Positions 53,924 through 53,983 of a stretch of DNA of 53,983 bases are shown here, piece after piece (position 1 is the first letter of the stretch; each line of letters begins with the position of its first letter). The position numbers and the translations under genes were made by a program. Below the pieces are notes generated by a model. It ran no database searches and was not told the origin of the DNA. It saw only the letters and a program-made list of their open reading frames with translations. This DNA comes from an uncultured Eubacteriales bacterium (GTDB taxonomy: Bacteria > Bacillota > Clostridia > Oscillospirales > Oscillospiraceae): assembly GCA_900321275.1 (NCBI GenBank), contig ONVI01000010.1:1-53983 (forward strand), written 5' to 3'.

Positions 53924-53983
53924 TACAGATATCCTCATAATTCCGTTGGAAGCAACGCTGCAGCGACATCGGCAAACGCCTTT

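Overview
The window looks like chromosomal DNA of an anaerobic, probably gut-dwelling member of the Clostridia, most like an Oscillospiraceae/Ruminococcaceae lineage. This is inferred from moderately high GC, strong AGGAGG ribosome sites, TTGACA/TATAAT promoters, class B sortases, BspA-type repeats, Fe-S flavoproteins, and many short interspersed repeats of a kind common in that group. No ribosomal RNA, tRNA, CRISPR array, phage or transposase gene was seen.

Layout. 1-14.5 kb: the 3' end of gap, then a series of small or poorly characterised genes (a cytosolic alpha/beta hydrolase, DUF975 and DUF937 proteins, a secreted Ig/Fn3-like protein, a LytS-like kinase with an XRE-receiver regulator, a DUF3089 hydrolase with a free-standing copy of its own N-terminal domain, a duplicated DUF1269 protein, a membrane-anchored carboxylesterase-like protein, a D-aminoacylase and a YoaP-like acetyltransferase). 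14.9-19.7 kb: a two-receiver c-di-GMP synthesis/degradation protein, a small secreted protein and two class B sortases. 19.8-31.5 kb: the first system of interest, described next. 31.5-43.6 kb: pgi, mntP with a VanY-type carboxypeptidase, small regulators, two diguanylate cyclases, an HxlR/flavin-reductase pair, an LdcA-like peptidase, a GNAT enzyme, thpR and an MmcQ-EVE protein. 44.0-51.9 kb: a five-gene glycan operon, the second system of interest. 52-54 kb: two secreted proteins.

System 1 (20.3-31.5 kb). A divergent promoter region separates two operons. Leftward: an acyl-AMP ligase, a dedicated acyl carrier protein and an acyl-ACP thioesterase, joined by ATGA overlaps, then a large Fe-S/FAD NADPH oxidoreductase, a HypA-like protein and a HIT protein. 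Rightward: a flavoprotein closely resembling the Propionibacterium polyunsaturated fatty acid isomerase (PAI), a CrtI/RetSat-like flavoprotein, and an FNR-type reductase with a C-terminal 2Fe-2S domain. An acyltransferase-3 membrane protein follows. I infer a carrier-protein-linked pathway that isomerises and reduces (or desaturates) the double bonds of unsaturated fatty acids.

System 2 (44.0-51.9 kb). One promoter drives a PIG-L deacetylase-GNAT fusion, an adenylating ligase, a sialyltransferase-like GT-B/ATP-grasp fusion, a CMP-sialate-synthetase-like cytidylyltransferase and a GT2-YdcF fusion. I infer synthesis of a surface glycan containing a CMP-activated acidic sugar whose N-acyl group may be exchanged.

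Interspersed repeats. At least seven full or partial copies of a ~165 bp MITE-like inverted repeat occur. Two supply the last codons and stop (the tail G-S-A-D) of unrelated genes. Other families include a 158 bp inverted repeat, ~80 bp GTAGGGG-bounded repeats and a 121 bp nested-hairpin element inside the fatty-acid operon.
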